DNA of 52,130 bases from NCBI GenBank assembly GCA_964613675.1, contig CAZTIH010000002.1, positions 1 to 52,130 on the forward strand, read 5' to 3'. Source of the stretch: DAIUCA01 sp964613675. Its GTDB lineage: Bacteria; Pseudomonadota; Gammaproteobacteria; Competibacterales; Competibacteraceae. The position numbers and the translations under genes were made by a program. The first letter of the stretch is position 1. Every line of letters starts with the position of its first letter. The notes below the pieces were generated by a model. The model ran no database searches, was not told the origin of the DNA, and was given only the letters and a program-made list of their open reading frames with translations. Positions 16,270-25,610 of this stretch are shown in pieces.

Positions 16270-16792
16270 ACGCATTCTGATCGTCGATGACGACGAGACC
16301 TTTTATCGCATTTTAGGCCGCGCCCTTCGACAACGCGGATTTGCCGTCAACGCCGCGACGAACATCGCAGAAGCTCAACAACTTGCGCAGCAGATGACTT
16401 TTGATCGTGCCATCGTCGATTTGTGTTTACAGAAAGAATCGGGATTGCAACTCATTGGGCCGTTACTGGCGTTACAGCCTTCATTGGCGATTCTGATCTT
16501 GACGGGATACGCCAGTGTTTCGACGGCAGTCGTGGCCATTAAACAGGGCGCAATCAATTACTTACCTAAGCCCGCCCACGCCACGCAGATTCTGCAAGCC
16601 TTCGAGGACAATCCCGATTTGCCGTCTGAAGAACCTTCGCCCATCAATCTCAAACGATTGGAGTGGGAACATCTCCAACAGGTATTACAAGCCAATCAGG
16701 GCAACATTTCGGCGACGGCGCGTCAGCTCAATCTGCATCGCCGTACCCTTCAGCGCAAACTCGCAAAGCGCCCATCTCCTGATAAAAACTAA
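16262..16792 (+). CDS. regA: RegA/PrrA-type response regulator
   Basis: 176 residues. Receiver domain with IVDDDE at 7-12 and the phosphoacceptor Asp53 in AIVDL, followed by LTGYAS and LPKPA. The carboxy-terminal Fis-type helix-turn-helix reads GNISATARQLNLHRRTLQRK, almost identical to the RegA/PrrA/ActR DNA-binding helix. Cognate of RegB; likely targets include respiratory, nif and perhaps the divergent mbnPH genes (inference). Overlaps the regB end by eight bases, so is co-transcribed. Confidence 0.95.
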   Translation: MSERILIVDDDETFYRILGRALRQRGFAVNAATNIAEAQQLAQQMTFDRAIVDLCLQKESGLQLIGPLLALQPSLAILILTGYASVSTAVVAIKQGAINYLPKPAHATQILQAFEDNPDLPSEEPSPINLKRLEWEHLQQVLQANQGNISATARQLNLHRRTLQRKLAKRPSPDKN

Positions 16793-16800
16793 TCGAATAA

Positions 16801-19449
16801 TCAACCACTTCCATCTAAATGACGGATGAGCGCCCGCCGCAACTCGATAAACTGATCGGCGTGTTTAAGGGGGAGCCCGTACTGATCGGTGATGAAGAAA
16901 ATATCCTCCGCCCGAATGCCCACCGTGCCAATTTTGGCGTTCAGTAGATGGATTTTGCACTCCACAAAGGCGCGGCCCACCCGACTCAGTAATCCCGAGC
17001 GGTCGGTGGTTGTCAGCTCCATTAGAGTGCGTTGGTTGATCGGGTCGTCGATAAAATTGACGCGCGTCGGTACGCGAAAATGACGGTGGCTACGCGGGGT
17101 GTAGTGGCGAATCTCGGGGACTTCGTACTCGCTACGATTTAACGCCGACCGCAATGTGAACAAAATATCGCGAATGCGGCTCCGCGCCGTAATCATCTGA
17201 CCGTCGCTTTCGACAACGGTGTAACTGTCCAAGGTGTAGCCGCAAGGACTCGTGATGATACGCGCATCTAAAATGGTTAAATTGAGCTGTTCGAGAACCG
17301 CCGTCGTCATCGCGAAAATGGCCGGTTTGTCGCGGGTGTACACGAAAATCTCGGTGCCACCTCGGTTGATGTCGGGGCGGGCCAAAATTAAAGCGCGATT
17401 GTCGTTAATTTTCTTGAGAACGGCTCTGGTGTGCCACACCACCTCGTCCGCTGAATGCCGCAGAAAGTAATCCTCGCTAAAACTCGACCACACCCGCTTA
17501 ATCCGATATTCCGCTATCCCATTGTTTCGTAAGCCTAAAATGGCCTGTTGTTTGGTTTCGCGAATGCGGTCGAACTTATCAAGGGGCTGATCTAACCCCC
17601 GCAACAACGCCCGATGGGTCGCGTGATACAGCTTTTTCAGGAGCGATTCGCGCCAGTCATTCCACAGCGAGGGGTTGGTCGCCCGAATGTCGGCAACCGT
17701 CAACAGATAAAGATGATCGAGCCTTTCTTGATTGCCCACCAAATGCGCAAATTCTTCAATCACTTGGGGATCGTAAATGTCGCGTTTCTGGGCTGTAACC
17801 GACATCTGCAAATGGTTGCGCACCAGCCAGGCGACCAGTTCACTATCGCGAGGGGGCAACCCGTGGCGTTGACAGAATTGCATCGCATCATGTGCCCCCA
17901 GCTCGGAATGATCGCCATCACGTCCCTTCGCGATGTCGTGATACAGCGCGGTGATGTAAAGCAGTTCGGGCTTCGCGATTCGTTCCATCACCTCGCTGCA
18001 ATGGGGAAACTCTCCTGCAAAGCGGGGGAGATAAAACCGACGTAAATTGCGTACGACAAATAATGTGTGGGTATCGACGGTGTACACGTGAAATAAGTCG
18101 TACTGCATTCGTCCCATAATGCGACCAAATTCAGGGAGATACGCCCCTAAAATGCCGTAACGATTCATGCGGCGCAGTTGGCGGGTCACCCCTTCCGGTT
18201 GTCGGAGAATTTCCATGAACAGGGAGCGTGCGCGGGGGTCGGCTCGGAAACAATCGTCGATGAGGTGGCGGTGATCGCGAATAGACCGAACCGTGGTAGC
18301 GCGAACCCCTTTGATATCGTTGTTTTGCGACAAAATGAGAAAAATTTCTAATAAACTGAACGGGTTATGCTGAAATACCGTTGGTTCAGTAATTTCGAGA
18401 AATCCCCGTCGCAACTGAAACCGTTTGTTGATGGCGACGGGATACGGTGCGGGTTCGTCATCGAATAGGATCACTTCCTCGAATAGTTGTAACAACACCT
18501 CGTTAAGGCGACTCAGCTCCATCACCGTGCGAAAGTAGCGTTGCATGAACTGCTCGATGGCGACATTGCGCACCTCGTCGTGGTGGCCAAAATGCCGCGC
18601 TAAGGCCAATTGATGGTCGAATAGCAGACGGTCTTCGCGGCGTTTAGCAATCATGTGTAACGCCAGACGGACTTGCCACAAAAAGGCTTGTCCTTGTTCG
18701 AGTTCGCGGTATTCGGTTGGCGTCAGAAACCCATACACCACCAAATCAAACAGCGTGTTTACCCCAAAGTGGCGTTTAGCTACCCAAGCAATCGTTTGAA
18801 TATCGCGTAACCCGCCCGGCCCTTCTTTTACATTGGGTTCGAGGTTGTAGCCCGTCTCGTGATACTTAAAGTAACGCTTGCATTGTTCTTGCTTTTTGGC
18901 GGCGAAAAACGCCCGACTTGGCCAAATCAAATCCGATGAAATGGCGGCTTGCATGTCGCTGAAGAGGTTGGCCGAACCGATGATGAGTCGTGCTTCAATC
19001 AAGTTGGTGATGACGGTGACATCGCGACGACTTTCTAGGGTGCATTCTTTGGGGCTACGGACGCTGTGACCGATTGTGAGACCGATGTCCCATAAGAAGG
19101 TGATGAATCCGCTAATCAGCTCGCGTTTGGGGTTGGATAGCTCGTGGGCGGGGACGAGGCTTAAAATCAACAAATCAATATCGGATCCCGAGTGTAGCTC
19201 GCTGCGCCCATAGCCCCCTACGGCCACGAGACTAAACTCCGTCGTTTTGCCGATTTGTTGTTGCCAAGCAAGCGCAATTAGGCGGTCGATGAGGCGGGCG
19301 CGTGCAGGAACGAGTTCAGTCGCGGGGACACCCGTTTCAAACAGTTGACGTAACCGTTCGCTTCCATCGGCGAGGGCCGTGCGAAACTCGGTTAGGGCTT
19401 GAGGTGGATCGTCGTCCCAGGCGGGTAACGGGTCGGACAGGGCATTCAT
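16801..19449 (-). CDS. glnD: GlnD, PII uridylyltransferase / uridylyl-removing enzyme
   Basis: 882 residues, close to the usual 890. Nucleotidyltransferase domain with GGYGRSELHSGSDIDLL (about 78-94); HD domain with LYHDIAKGRDGDHSE near the middle; two ACT domains at the end (IFAMTTAVLEQLNLTILDAR and TDRSGLLSRVGRAFVECK). It senses glutamine and modifies the PII proteins GlnB/GlnK, which in diazotrophs also govern NifA or NifL and nitrogenase. The start overlaps the map stop (ATGA), the classical map-glnD pair. Confidence 0.97.
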   Translation of the reverse strand: MNALSDPLPAWDDDPPQALTEFRTALADGSERLRQLFETGVPATELVPARARLIDRLIALAWQQQIGKTTEFSLVAVGGYGRSELHSGSDIDLLILSLVPAHELSNPKRELISGFITFLWDIGLTIGHSVRSPKECTLESRRDVTVITNLIEARLIIGSANLFSDMQAAISSDLIWPSRAFFAAKKQEQCKRYFKYHETGYNLEPNVKEGPGGLRDIQTIAWVAKRHFGVNTLFDLVVYGFLTPTEYRELEQGQAFLWQVRLALHMIAKRREDRLLFDHQLALARHFGHHDEVRNVAIEQFMQRYFRTVMELSRLNEVLLQLFEEVILFDDEPAPYPVAINKRFQLRRGFLEITEPTVFQHNPFSLLEIFLILSQNNDIKGVRATTVRSIRDHRHLIDDCFRADPRARSLFMEILRQPEGVTRQLRRMNRYGILGAYLPEFGRIMGRMQYDLFHVYTVDTHTLFVVRNLRRFYLPRFAGEFPHCSEVMERIAKPELLYITALYHDIAKGRDGDHSELGAHDAMQFCQRHGLPPRDSELVAWLVRNHLQMSVTAQKRDIYDPQVIEEFAHLVGNQERLDHLYLLTVADIRATNPSLWNDWRESLLKKLYHATHRALLRGLDQPLDKFDRIRETKQQAILGLRNNGIAEYRIKRVWSSFSEDYFLRHSADEVVWHTRAVLKKINDNRALILARPDINRGGTEIFVYTRDKPAIFAMTTAVLEQLNLTILDARIITSPCGYTLDSYTVVESDGQMITARSRIRDILFTLRSALNRSEYEVPEIRHYTPRSHRHFRVPTRVNFIDDPINQRTLMELTTTDRSGLLSRVGRAFVECKIHLLNAKIGTVGIRAEDIFFITDQYGLPLKHADQFIELRRALIRHLDGSG

Positions 19450-20219
19450 GGTTTAGGAGTTCCGGGGAGATCGGTGAGCACTTCAACGCCGGTTTCGGTC
19501 ACCAACACCATATGTTCCCACTGGGCCGACAAGCTGTGATCCTTGGTGACGACCGTCCAACCGTCGGGCAACAACTTTGTAAACCGCTTACCGACATTAA
19601 TCATGGGTTCAATGGTAAAGGTCATGCCGGGTACGAGAACTAACCCCTCCCCAGATTTCCCGTAATGAAGGACTTGGGGGGCTTCGTGAAAAGCGCGACC
19701 AATGCCATGACCACAGTATTCGCGCACGACGGAACAGCGTTGGTTTTCGGCGTGGCGTTGAATGGCAAAACCAATGTCGCCCAAGGTTCGGCCAGGCGCC
19801 ACCGCTTCGATGCCAATCCATACGCACTCCAAACACACTTGGGTAATCCGTCGGGCCAAAATACTGGGTTCGCCCACAAAGTACATGCGGCTGCAATCAC
19901 CGTGATAGCCCTCCTTAATCACGGTGATGTCGATGTTGACGATGTCACCGGGTTTGAGCTTTTTCGGACTGGGAATGCCGTGACATACCACATGGTTGAC
20001 CGAGGTGCAGATGGATTTGGGAAAGCCGCGGTAATTGAGGGGGGCGGGAATGGCTTGCTGTTCCTCGACGATATACCGATGACAAATGTCGTTAAGTTCA
20101 TCGGTCGTGACCCCGGGGAGGACATAGGCCCCGATCATGTCGAGCACCTCAACCGCAAGTTTAGCCGCGACACGCATTTTTTCGAGGTTGGCGGGGGTTT
20201 TCAAAACGATGTCGTTCAT
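19446..20219 (-). CDS. map: Methionine aminopeptidase, type I
   Basis: Removes the initiator methionine from new proteins. With the ATG at 20219 (MNDIVLKTPANLEKMRVAA) the protein has 257 residues and aligns with the E. coli start; 11 more in-frame residues are possible and no start has a clear RBS. Metal and catalytic residues are in the usual strings: VCHGIPS, VNIDITVIKEGYHGDCSRM, YCGHGIGRAFHEAP and FTIEPMINVG. It faces away from rpsB, as in many gammaproteobacteria. Confidence 0.96.
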   Translation of the reverse strand: MNDIVLKTPANLEKMRVAAKLAVEVLDMIGAYVLPGVTTDELNDICHRYIVEEQQAIPAPLNYRGFPKSICTSVNHVVCHGIPSPKKLKPGDIVNIDITVIKEGYHGDCSRMYFVGEPSILARRITQVCLECVWIGIEAVAPGRTLGDIGFAIQRHAENQRCSVVREYCGHGIGRAFHEAPQVLHYGKSGEGLVLVPGMTFTIEPMINVGKRFTKLLPDGWTVVTKDHSLSAQWEHMVLVTETGVEVLTDLPGTPKP

Positions 20220-20346
20220 TACGGGATGTTGGAGCATGGGGGAAACCGTCATGGAAGCAATGGCCTAGGGCATAGCGCCATGCTATAAAGCCTCCTTTAT
20301 CCCTGCAACTCAACTCCGCACACGTATCGACACGTCCTATTGGGTG

Positions 20347-20371
20347 CTCTGAATTTTTTGCGAAATCAGAG
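20347..20371 (+). promoter_or_regulatory. Hairpin in the rpsB leader
   Basis: CTCTGA (20347-20352) and TCAGAG (20366-20371) form a six-pair stem around a 13-base, T-rich loop that can pair further. It lies 46 bases before rpsB, where many bacteria place a structured leader for feedback by protein S2. The stem is short and no T-tract follows, so a regulatory role is only possible. The rest of the map-rpsB gap holds no clear promoter. Confidence 0.35.
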
Positions 20372-20416
20372 TGATAGGACGGGATAGGTGGAGGCTCAAC
20401 CCAAAGGTTATGCACT

Positions 20417-21175
20417 ATGTCGCAAGTCACCATGCGCGAAATGCTCGAAGCGGGCGTCCATTTTGGTCACCAAACCCGTTACTGGAATCCGTCGATGGCG
20501 CCGTACATCTTTGGCGCTCGCAACAAGATTCACATCATCAATCTCGAAAAGACGTTGCCGTTATTCAACGACGCGATGAATTTTTTAGGCAAATTAGCGG
20601 GGAATAGTGGCCGCATTTTGTTTGTGGGCACCAAGCGGTCGGCGCGCAAAATTATTCAAGAGTCGGCGACGGCTTGTGGAATGCCCTATGTCAACCACCG
20701 CTGGTTGGGGGGAATGTTGACGAATTTCAAAACGGTTAAACAGTCGATCAAGCGGCTTCACGATTTTGAAAAAATGTTGCAAGACCCGTCAATTGAGCGC
20801 CGTTCCAAGCGTGAAGTGATCGAGATTCAGCGCGAACTCCAAAAGCTCGAATGCAGCTTAGGCGGGATCAAAAATATGCCGTCGTTGCCCGATGCCCTTT
20901 TCATTATTGATGTCGGTCACGAGCGGATTGCCGTACAAGAAGCGGTTAAATTAGGTATTCCCGTTGTGGCGATCGTCGATACCAATAACTCCCCTGATGG
21001 CGTCGATTACATCATCCCCGGCAACGACGATGCGATTCGCGCCGTGACGCTGTATGTCAATGGGGTAGCCGAAGCCGTGCAAAATGCGCGGATGGCTTCA
21101 GCGGGGACGTTGGGGCTTGAGGAAGAATTTGTCGAACTACCCGACGATATAGCCGTAACGGAAGACGCGAAGTAA
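20417..21175 (+). CDS. rpsB: 30S ribosomal protein S2
   Basis: 252 residues. The S2 family start MSQVTMREMLEAGVHFGHQT and strings such as PYIFGARNKIHIINLEKT, NHRWLGGMLTNFKTV and ALFIIDVGHERIAVQEA are present. A primary assembly protein of the small subunit that also holds S1. Followed after 51 bases by tsf, the conserved rpsB-tsf operon. The acidic carboxy-terminal tail (EEEFVELPDDIAVTEDAK) is slightly longer than in E. coli. Confidence 0.98.
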   Translation: MSQVTMREMLEAGVHFGHQTRYWNPSMAPYIFGARNKIHIINLEKTLPLFNDAMNFLGKLAGNSGRILFVGTKRSARKIIQESATACGMPYVNHRWLGGMLTNFKTVKQSIKRLHDFEKMLQDPSIERRSKREVIEIQRELQKLECSLGGIKNMPSLPDALFIIDVGHERIAVQEAVKLGIPVVAIVDTNNSPDGVDYIIPGNDDAIRAVTLYVNGVAEAVQNARMASAGTLGLEEEFVELPDDIAVTEDAK

Positions 21176-21226
21176 TCGCGTTAGGCAAACTTTTCTCTCT
21201 TTGTTGACCATTCTGAGGCGTGACTT

Positions 21227-22099
21227 ATGGCCGAAATTACTTCTGCGTTGGTGAAAGAACTCCGCGAACGGACGGGGGCGGGCATGATGGAGTGCAAAAA
21301 AGCGTTGCAGGCCGTAGAGGGCGATCTCGATGCCGCCATCGAACACCTACGCAAAAGCGGACAGGCGAAGGCAGATAAAAAAGCAGGTCGTACAGCAGCG
21401 GAGGGCGTCATTGCGTTTGCACAGACGGGGAATGCCGCTGTTCTCGTCGAAGTCAATTGCGAAACCGATTTCGTCGCACGTGGTGAACGGTTGCGGCAGT
21501 TTGCCCAAACCCTGGCCCAAATCGCGACGACTACACCCGATAACGCGCTAACGACGTTGCTGGAAGCGCCGTTTGAGGGGGAAACCGTCGAGGCAATACG
21601 GCGCGGGTTGGTGGCCGAAATTGGCGAAAAAATTGATGTGCGACGGTTCGTTAAAGTGACGAGTGACCGCGTATTGGGTTCGTATGTCCACGGGGATCGC
21701 ATTGGCGTTTTAGTCGAATTGGAAGGTGGGGATGTGGAATTGGCTAAGGATATTGCCATGCACATTGCCGCCAGCCGTCCCTTGTGTATTCGTCCCGATC
21801 AAGTCCCCTCTGAGGACATCGAGCGCGAACGCAGCATTTTCGCTGCACAAGCCGCCGAAAGTGGCAAACCCCCTGAAATCGTTGCCAAAATGGTGGAGGG
21901 GCGCATTAAGAAGTTTTTGGGTGAAATCACGTTGTTAGGTCAGCCCTTCGTTAAAGATCCCGACATGAGCGTGGAAAAATTGCTCAAACAGCGCAAAGCA
22001 AGTGTATTGCGTTATGAGCGATTAGAATTAGGCGAAGGTATTGAGAAACAAAAAGAAGATTTCGTCGCGGCAGTCATGGAACAGGTGCGAGGCAATTAG
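21227..22099 (+). CDS. tsf: Elongation factor Ts
   Basis: 290 residues. Nucleotide exchange factor for EF-Tu. The amino-terminal UBA-like domain reads LVKELRERTGAGMMECKKAL, and the core has VNCETDFVARGE. GAGG precedes the ATG. Second gene of the rpsB-tsf pair; pyrH follows after 116 bases, so a separate promoter may lie between (a TACAAT at 22175-22180 is present without a good -35). Confidence 0.98.
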   Translation: MAEITSALVKELRERTGAGMMECKKALQAVEGDLDAAIEHLRKSGQAKADKKAGRTAAEGVIAFAQTGNAAVLVEVNCETDFVARGERLRQFAQTLAQIATTTPDNALTTLLEAPFEGETVEAIRRGLVAEIGEKIDVRRFVKVTSDRVLGSYVHGDRIGVLVELEGGDVELAKDIAMHIAASRPLCIRPDQVPSEDIERERSIFAAQAAESGKPPEIVAKMVEGRIKKFLGEITLLGQPFVKDPDMSVEKLLKQRKASVLRYERLELGEGIEKQKEDFVAAVMEQVRGN

Positions 22100-22215
22100 G
22101 GACTGCGTTCTTAATCAACCGTTAATTCCTCACAAGACATCGGGCAAGATCGTTACGCGATAGGGCGAACTCGTTACAATCCGCACCACTTTGGTCGTCG
22201 GTGAGGTCTGTTCCC

Positions 22216-22989
22216 ATGCAAAACGCCCCTTTAATCTTCCAGCGTGTGCTGCTCAAACTGAGCGGTGAGGCGCTGATGGGGGAGTTAGATTACGGTATTG
22301 ACCCCACGGTCATCGGTCGATTAGCGGAAGAAATCGCAGAAATTAACCGCCTAAAAGTGGAGCTCGCGATTGTTATTGGGGGCGGGAACCTCTTTCGAGG
22401 CAAAGGGTTAGCGGAAGCTGGTATGGAGCGTGTCACTGCCGATCACATGGGCATGTTGGCAACGGTGATGAACTCACTCGCGCTCCAAGACGCTTTGGAA
22501 CGACTGTCCGTCCCTACGCGGGTCATGTCCGCCATTCGCATCAATGAAGTATGTGAGGATTTCATTCGTCGTCGAGCGCTCGGTCACTTGGAAAAGGGCC
22601 GGGTGGTGATTTTTGCGGCAGGTACGGGGCGACCCTTTTTTACGACAGACTCTGCGGCCAGTTTGCGCGCCGTGGAGATCGATGCCGACGTGATGCTGAA
22701 AGCGACTAAGGTCGATGGCATTTATTCGGCGGATCCGTTGCGCCATGCCGATGCGATCCGTTATGAGAAAATCGACTTTGACAAGGCCATTAATCAACGT
22801 CTCGCCATCATGGATGCCACGGCATTCACGATTTGTCGGGAACACGATATGCCCATCAAAGTGTTCAACGTTCATCGCCCGGGCAATTTGTTACGGGTGC
22901 TGCGCGGTGAAAATGTGGGTACTACGGTACTTCCTCCTCATCTAATGACCGATGCGTGGCCCAGTCCACATCCTCGGAGAGTGCGCTAA
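22216..22989 (+). CDS. pyrH: Uridylate kinase
   Basis: Hexameric bacterial UMP kinase, UMP to UDP. The ATG at 22216 has GAGG nine bases upstream and gives 257 residues; five upstream in-frame codons lack support. Motifs: RVLLKLSGEALMG, IVIGGGNLFRG, AGTGRPFFTTDSAA and LKATKVDGIYSADP. The carboxy terminus has an unusual extra tail of about 15 residues rich in Pro and Arg (TDAWPSPHPRRVR) beyond the E. coli end. frr begins immediately after the stop. Confidence 0.97.
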   Translation: MQNAPLIFQRVLLKLSGEALMGELDYGIDPTVIGRLAEEIAEINRLKVELAIVIGGGNLFRGKGLAEAGMERVTADHMGMLATVMNSLALQDALERLSVPTRVMSAIRINEVCEDFIRRRALGHLEKGRVVIFAAGTGRPFFTTDSAASLRAVEIDADVMLKATKVDGIYSADPLRHADAIRYEKIDFDKAINQRLAIMDATAFTICREHDMPIKVFNVHRPGNLLRVLRGENVGTTVLPPHLMTDAWPSPHPRRVR

Positions 22990-23547
22990 ATGATTGAAGA
23001 CATTAAAAAATCTGCCCAAGACCGCATGACCAAAAGTTTGGAGACATTGCGTCACGAGCTGGCTAAATTACGAACGGGGCGGGCGCACGCCAGCTTGCTC
23101 GATCACATCACAGTGGATTATTACGGCCAACAGGTGCCGCTTTCCCAAACTGCACAGATCAAAACCAGTGATGCGCGCACCCTCGTCGTTGAACCTTGGG
23201 AAAAACAGATGGTGTCTGTGATCGAGAAAGCGATTTTAACCTCGGATTTGGGCCTTAATCCCGCTACTTCAGGGCAAACCATTCGCGTGCCCTTGCCGCC
23301 GTTAACCGAAGAACGTCGACGTGAATTAGTTAAGGTGGTTAAGCACGAAGGCGAAAATGCCAAAGTGGCGATGCGCAATATCCGTCGCGATGCAAATCAT
23401 GAAGTCGATAAGCTATTGAAAGAAAAGTCGATTACAGAAGACGACAAGCGGCGGGCGTCAGATGCCGTGCAAAAACTGACCGACCGTTTCATTCAGGATG
23501 TGGACAAGCTCCTCGCCGAAAAAGAAACCGAACTCATGGAAATCTAG
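22990..23547 (+). CDS. frr: Ribosome recycling factor
   Basis: 185 residues, the standard length. RRF splits post-termination ribosomes with EF-G. Strings: LRTGRAHASLLDHITVDYYG, TIRVPLPPLTEERRRELVK and the carboxy-terminal helix DKLLAEKETELMEI. Starts directly after pyrH. The next gene is cdsA, not uppS, which normally stands between. Confidence 0.98.
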   Translation: MIEDIKKSAQDRMTKSLETLRHELAKLRTGRAHASLLDHITVDYYGQQVPLSQTAQIKTSDARTLVVEPWEKQMVSVIEKAILTSDLGLNPATSGQTIRVPLPPLTEERRRELVKVVKHEGENAKVAMRNIRRDANHEVDKLLKEKSITEDDKRRASDAVQKLTDRFIQDVDKLLAEKETELMEI

Positions 23548-23604
23548 GTTGAGCTGCCCGCAGTTTCTCCGAAAAACCGCCATCTCTCGCGTCTCAACTC
23601 GGTG

Positions 23605-24453
23605 ATGGCGACGCATGATCCCCCTTGCGGTAATTGGTCATGGCCTTTTGGGTCGGCTATTGATCGGCGGCTTCGCTTGCGCCTCTTGACCGGTTCAGTC
23701 CTCGGCGCGGGGGCCATTGCCGTGACATTATGGCTGCCAAGTCCCTGGTTTACTGCGGTTTTGTGGCTGATCGCGAGCTTGGGGGTCTGGGAGTGGGGAC
23801 GGTTACTTAATCGCTCTACCCCCAATCGAATCGCTGATTTCATCGTGTGGCTTCTGCTATGCGGCCTGCTCGTCTGTAACGTCCATTGGTTTATTTATCT
23901 CCTGGTTTTGCAGTGGATTTTTCTTATGCCTTGGCAGTTTTTTCGGGCCTTTGAACGGCACTCTTCGGTGGAACTGAGTTGGTTTTTAAGTGGGTTGATT
24001 GCGTTGGGGCTTGCGTGGGTGGCGTTGAGCGAGTTGCATCGTCAGTTCTCTCCTGCCCATGCCCTATTTTTAATCTTGTTAATCGCTGCGGCCGACACCG
24101 TGGCGTTTTTTGTGGGACGGATTTATGGGCATCACCGCCTTGTCCCCCGATTGAGTCCCGGTAAAACCTGGGAAGGCGTAGGCGGTGCCTTATTCATCGC
24201 CTTGTGGGTTGGGGCCATCGGTGCGCAAGGATTGGGCATTCACCACTGGGGCGTATTCATCGGGTTATGTGGTGTGACCGTCGGGGTGTCGATTGTGGGC
24301 GATGTTTATGAAAGTCTCCTCAAACGGCGTGCCAATGCCAAGGACAGCAGCTTTTTACTGCCCGGACACGGCGGCGTATTGGATCGCATTGATAGTCTAA
24401 TTGCCGCCAGTCCCTGGTTTTATCTCGCATTTTCGTTGGGAATCGTCACATGA
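23605..24453 (+). CDS. cdsA: Phosphatidate cytidylyltransferase
   Basis: About 282 residues from the ATG at 23605 (a GTG directly before it is an alternative; both lack a strong RBS). Integral membrane enzyme with seven or eight helices that makes CDP-diacylglycerol from phosphatidate and CTP. The CDP-diglyceride synthase signature is complete near the end: SLLKRRANAKDSSFLLPGHG followed by GVLDR. Overlaps dxr by four bases (ATGA). Confidence 0.96.
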   Translation: MATHDPPCGNWSWPFGSAIDRRLRLRLLTGSVLGAGAIAVTLWLPSPWFTAVLWLIASLGVWEWGRLLNRSTPNRIADFIVWLLLCGLLVCNVHWFIYLLVLQWIFLMPWQFFRAFERHSSVELSWFLSGLIALGLAWVALSELHRQFSPAHALFLILLIAAADTVAFFVGRIYGHHRLVPRLSPGKTWEGVGGALFIALWVGAIGAQGLGIHHWGVFIGLCGVTVGVSIVGDVYESLLKRRANAKDSSFLLPGHGGVLDRIDSLIAASPWFYLAFSLGIVT

Positions 24454-25610
24454 TTGGAGTCGCAATTTTAGGGGCTACGGGGTCGATTGGCGACAGTACC
24501 CTTGAGGTCATTCGTCGCCATCCCCAGCGGTTTCGCGTCGTAGCGTTAACGGGACATCATCGCGTTGAGCGGCTGTACGAATTGGCTTGCCGTTACCAGC
24601 CCGAATGCGTTGCCGTCGTCGAAGATACGAAAGCCGCTTGGTTACGGGAAAAATTGCGAGTAATCGCGCCACAAATTGCCGTGTTATCTGGGGAAGACGG
24701 GTTGGTGCGGGCGGCGACCTGGCCTGGGGCAGATTATGTCATGGCTGCGATTGTGGGGGCTGCGGGACTCTCGCCGACTTTAGCGGCCATTCGCACAGCA
24801 AAACGACTGCTATTAGCTAATAAGGAAAGTTTGGTGATGGCGGGGCCGTTATTTATGGCGGAGATTGCGCGTCATCACTGTGAATTGTTGCCCGTCGATA
24901 GTGAGCACAACGCTTTGTTCCAGTGTTTGAGTCAACGCGAGGGCGTGGTACAGCTCATATTGACGGCTTCGGGCGGGCCCTTTCGGACTTGGACGGCGGA
25001 GCAGATCGCCACCGCCACTCCCGAACAGGCCGTAAAACATCCGACTTGGTCTATGGGCCAAAAAATTTCCGTCGATTCAGCGACTTTGATGAACAAAGGG
25101 CTAGAAGTCATCGAAGCGCATTACCTATTTGACGTGCCTGCGGCCCAAATTCGGGTGGTAATTCATCCACAGAGCGTGATTCACTCGATGGTGGCATTTG
25201 CCGACAGCTCGATTTTGGCGCAACTCGGTCAACCCGACATGCGTACCCCCATCGCCCATGCCCTGGCGTGGCCGACCCGCATCGACGCCGGCGTTCCGTT
25301 GTTGGCATTTGCGGATCTGAATTTGTCCTTTGAGACGCCCGATGTTGAGCGTTTTCCAGCATTGCGGTTGGCTTTTTCGGCGTTAGCACAGGGGGGAAGC
25401 CATCCCGCCGTGTTGAATGCGGCGAATGAAATTGCCGTAAGTGCGTTTTTAGCCCGTCGCTTAGCCTTTTCACACATCACGGCTGTGGTCGAATACACTC
25501 TCTCTTCAATTTCTGCGACGCCAGGTACTGAGCTGGCTGTCATCCTCGACGCCGACCAGCAGGCGCGTCAGGTGGCGGCTGAGGCCGTATCTCGCTGGGA
25601 GCTATCGTAA
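24450..25610 (+). CDS. dxr: 1-Deoxy-D-xylulose 5-phosphate reductoisomerase
   Basis: 386 residues. Converts DXP to MEP with NADPH, the committed step of the non-mevalonate isoprenoid pathway. NADPH loop GATGSIGDSTLEV; metal and substrate region LLPVDSEHNALFQC; the flexible-loop region MGQKISVDSATLMNKGLEV. Shares four bases with cdsA and one base with rseP. Confidence 0.98.
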   Translation: MIGVAILGATGSIGDSTLEVIRRHPQRFRVVALTGHHRVERLYELACRYQPECVAVVEDTKAAWLREKLRVIAPQIAVLSGEDGLVRAATWPGADYVMAAIVGAAGLSPTLAAIRTAKRLLLANKESLVMAGPLFMAEIARHHCELLPVDSEHNALFQCLSQREGVVQLILTASGGPFRTWTAEQIATATPEQAVKHPTWSMGQKISVDSATLMNKGLEVIEAHYLFDVPAAQIRVVIHPQSVIHSMVAFADSSILAQLGQPDMRTPIAHALAWPTRIDAGVPLLAFADLNLSFETPDVERFPALRLAFSALAQGGSHPAVLNAANEIAVSAFLARRLAFSHITAVVEYTLSSISATPGTELAVILDADQQARQVAAEAVSRWELS

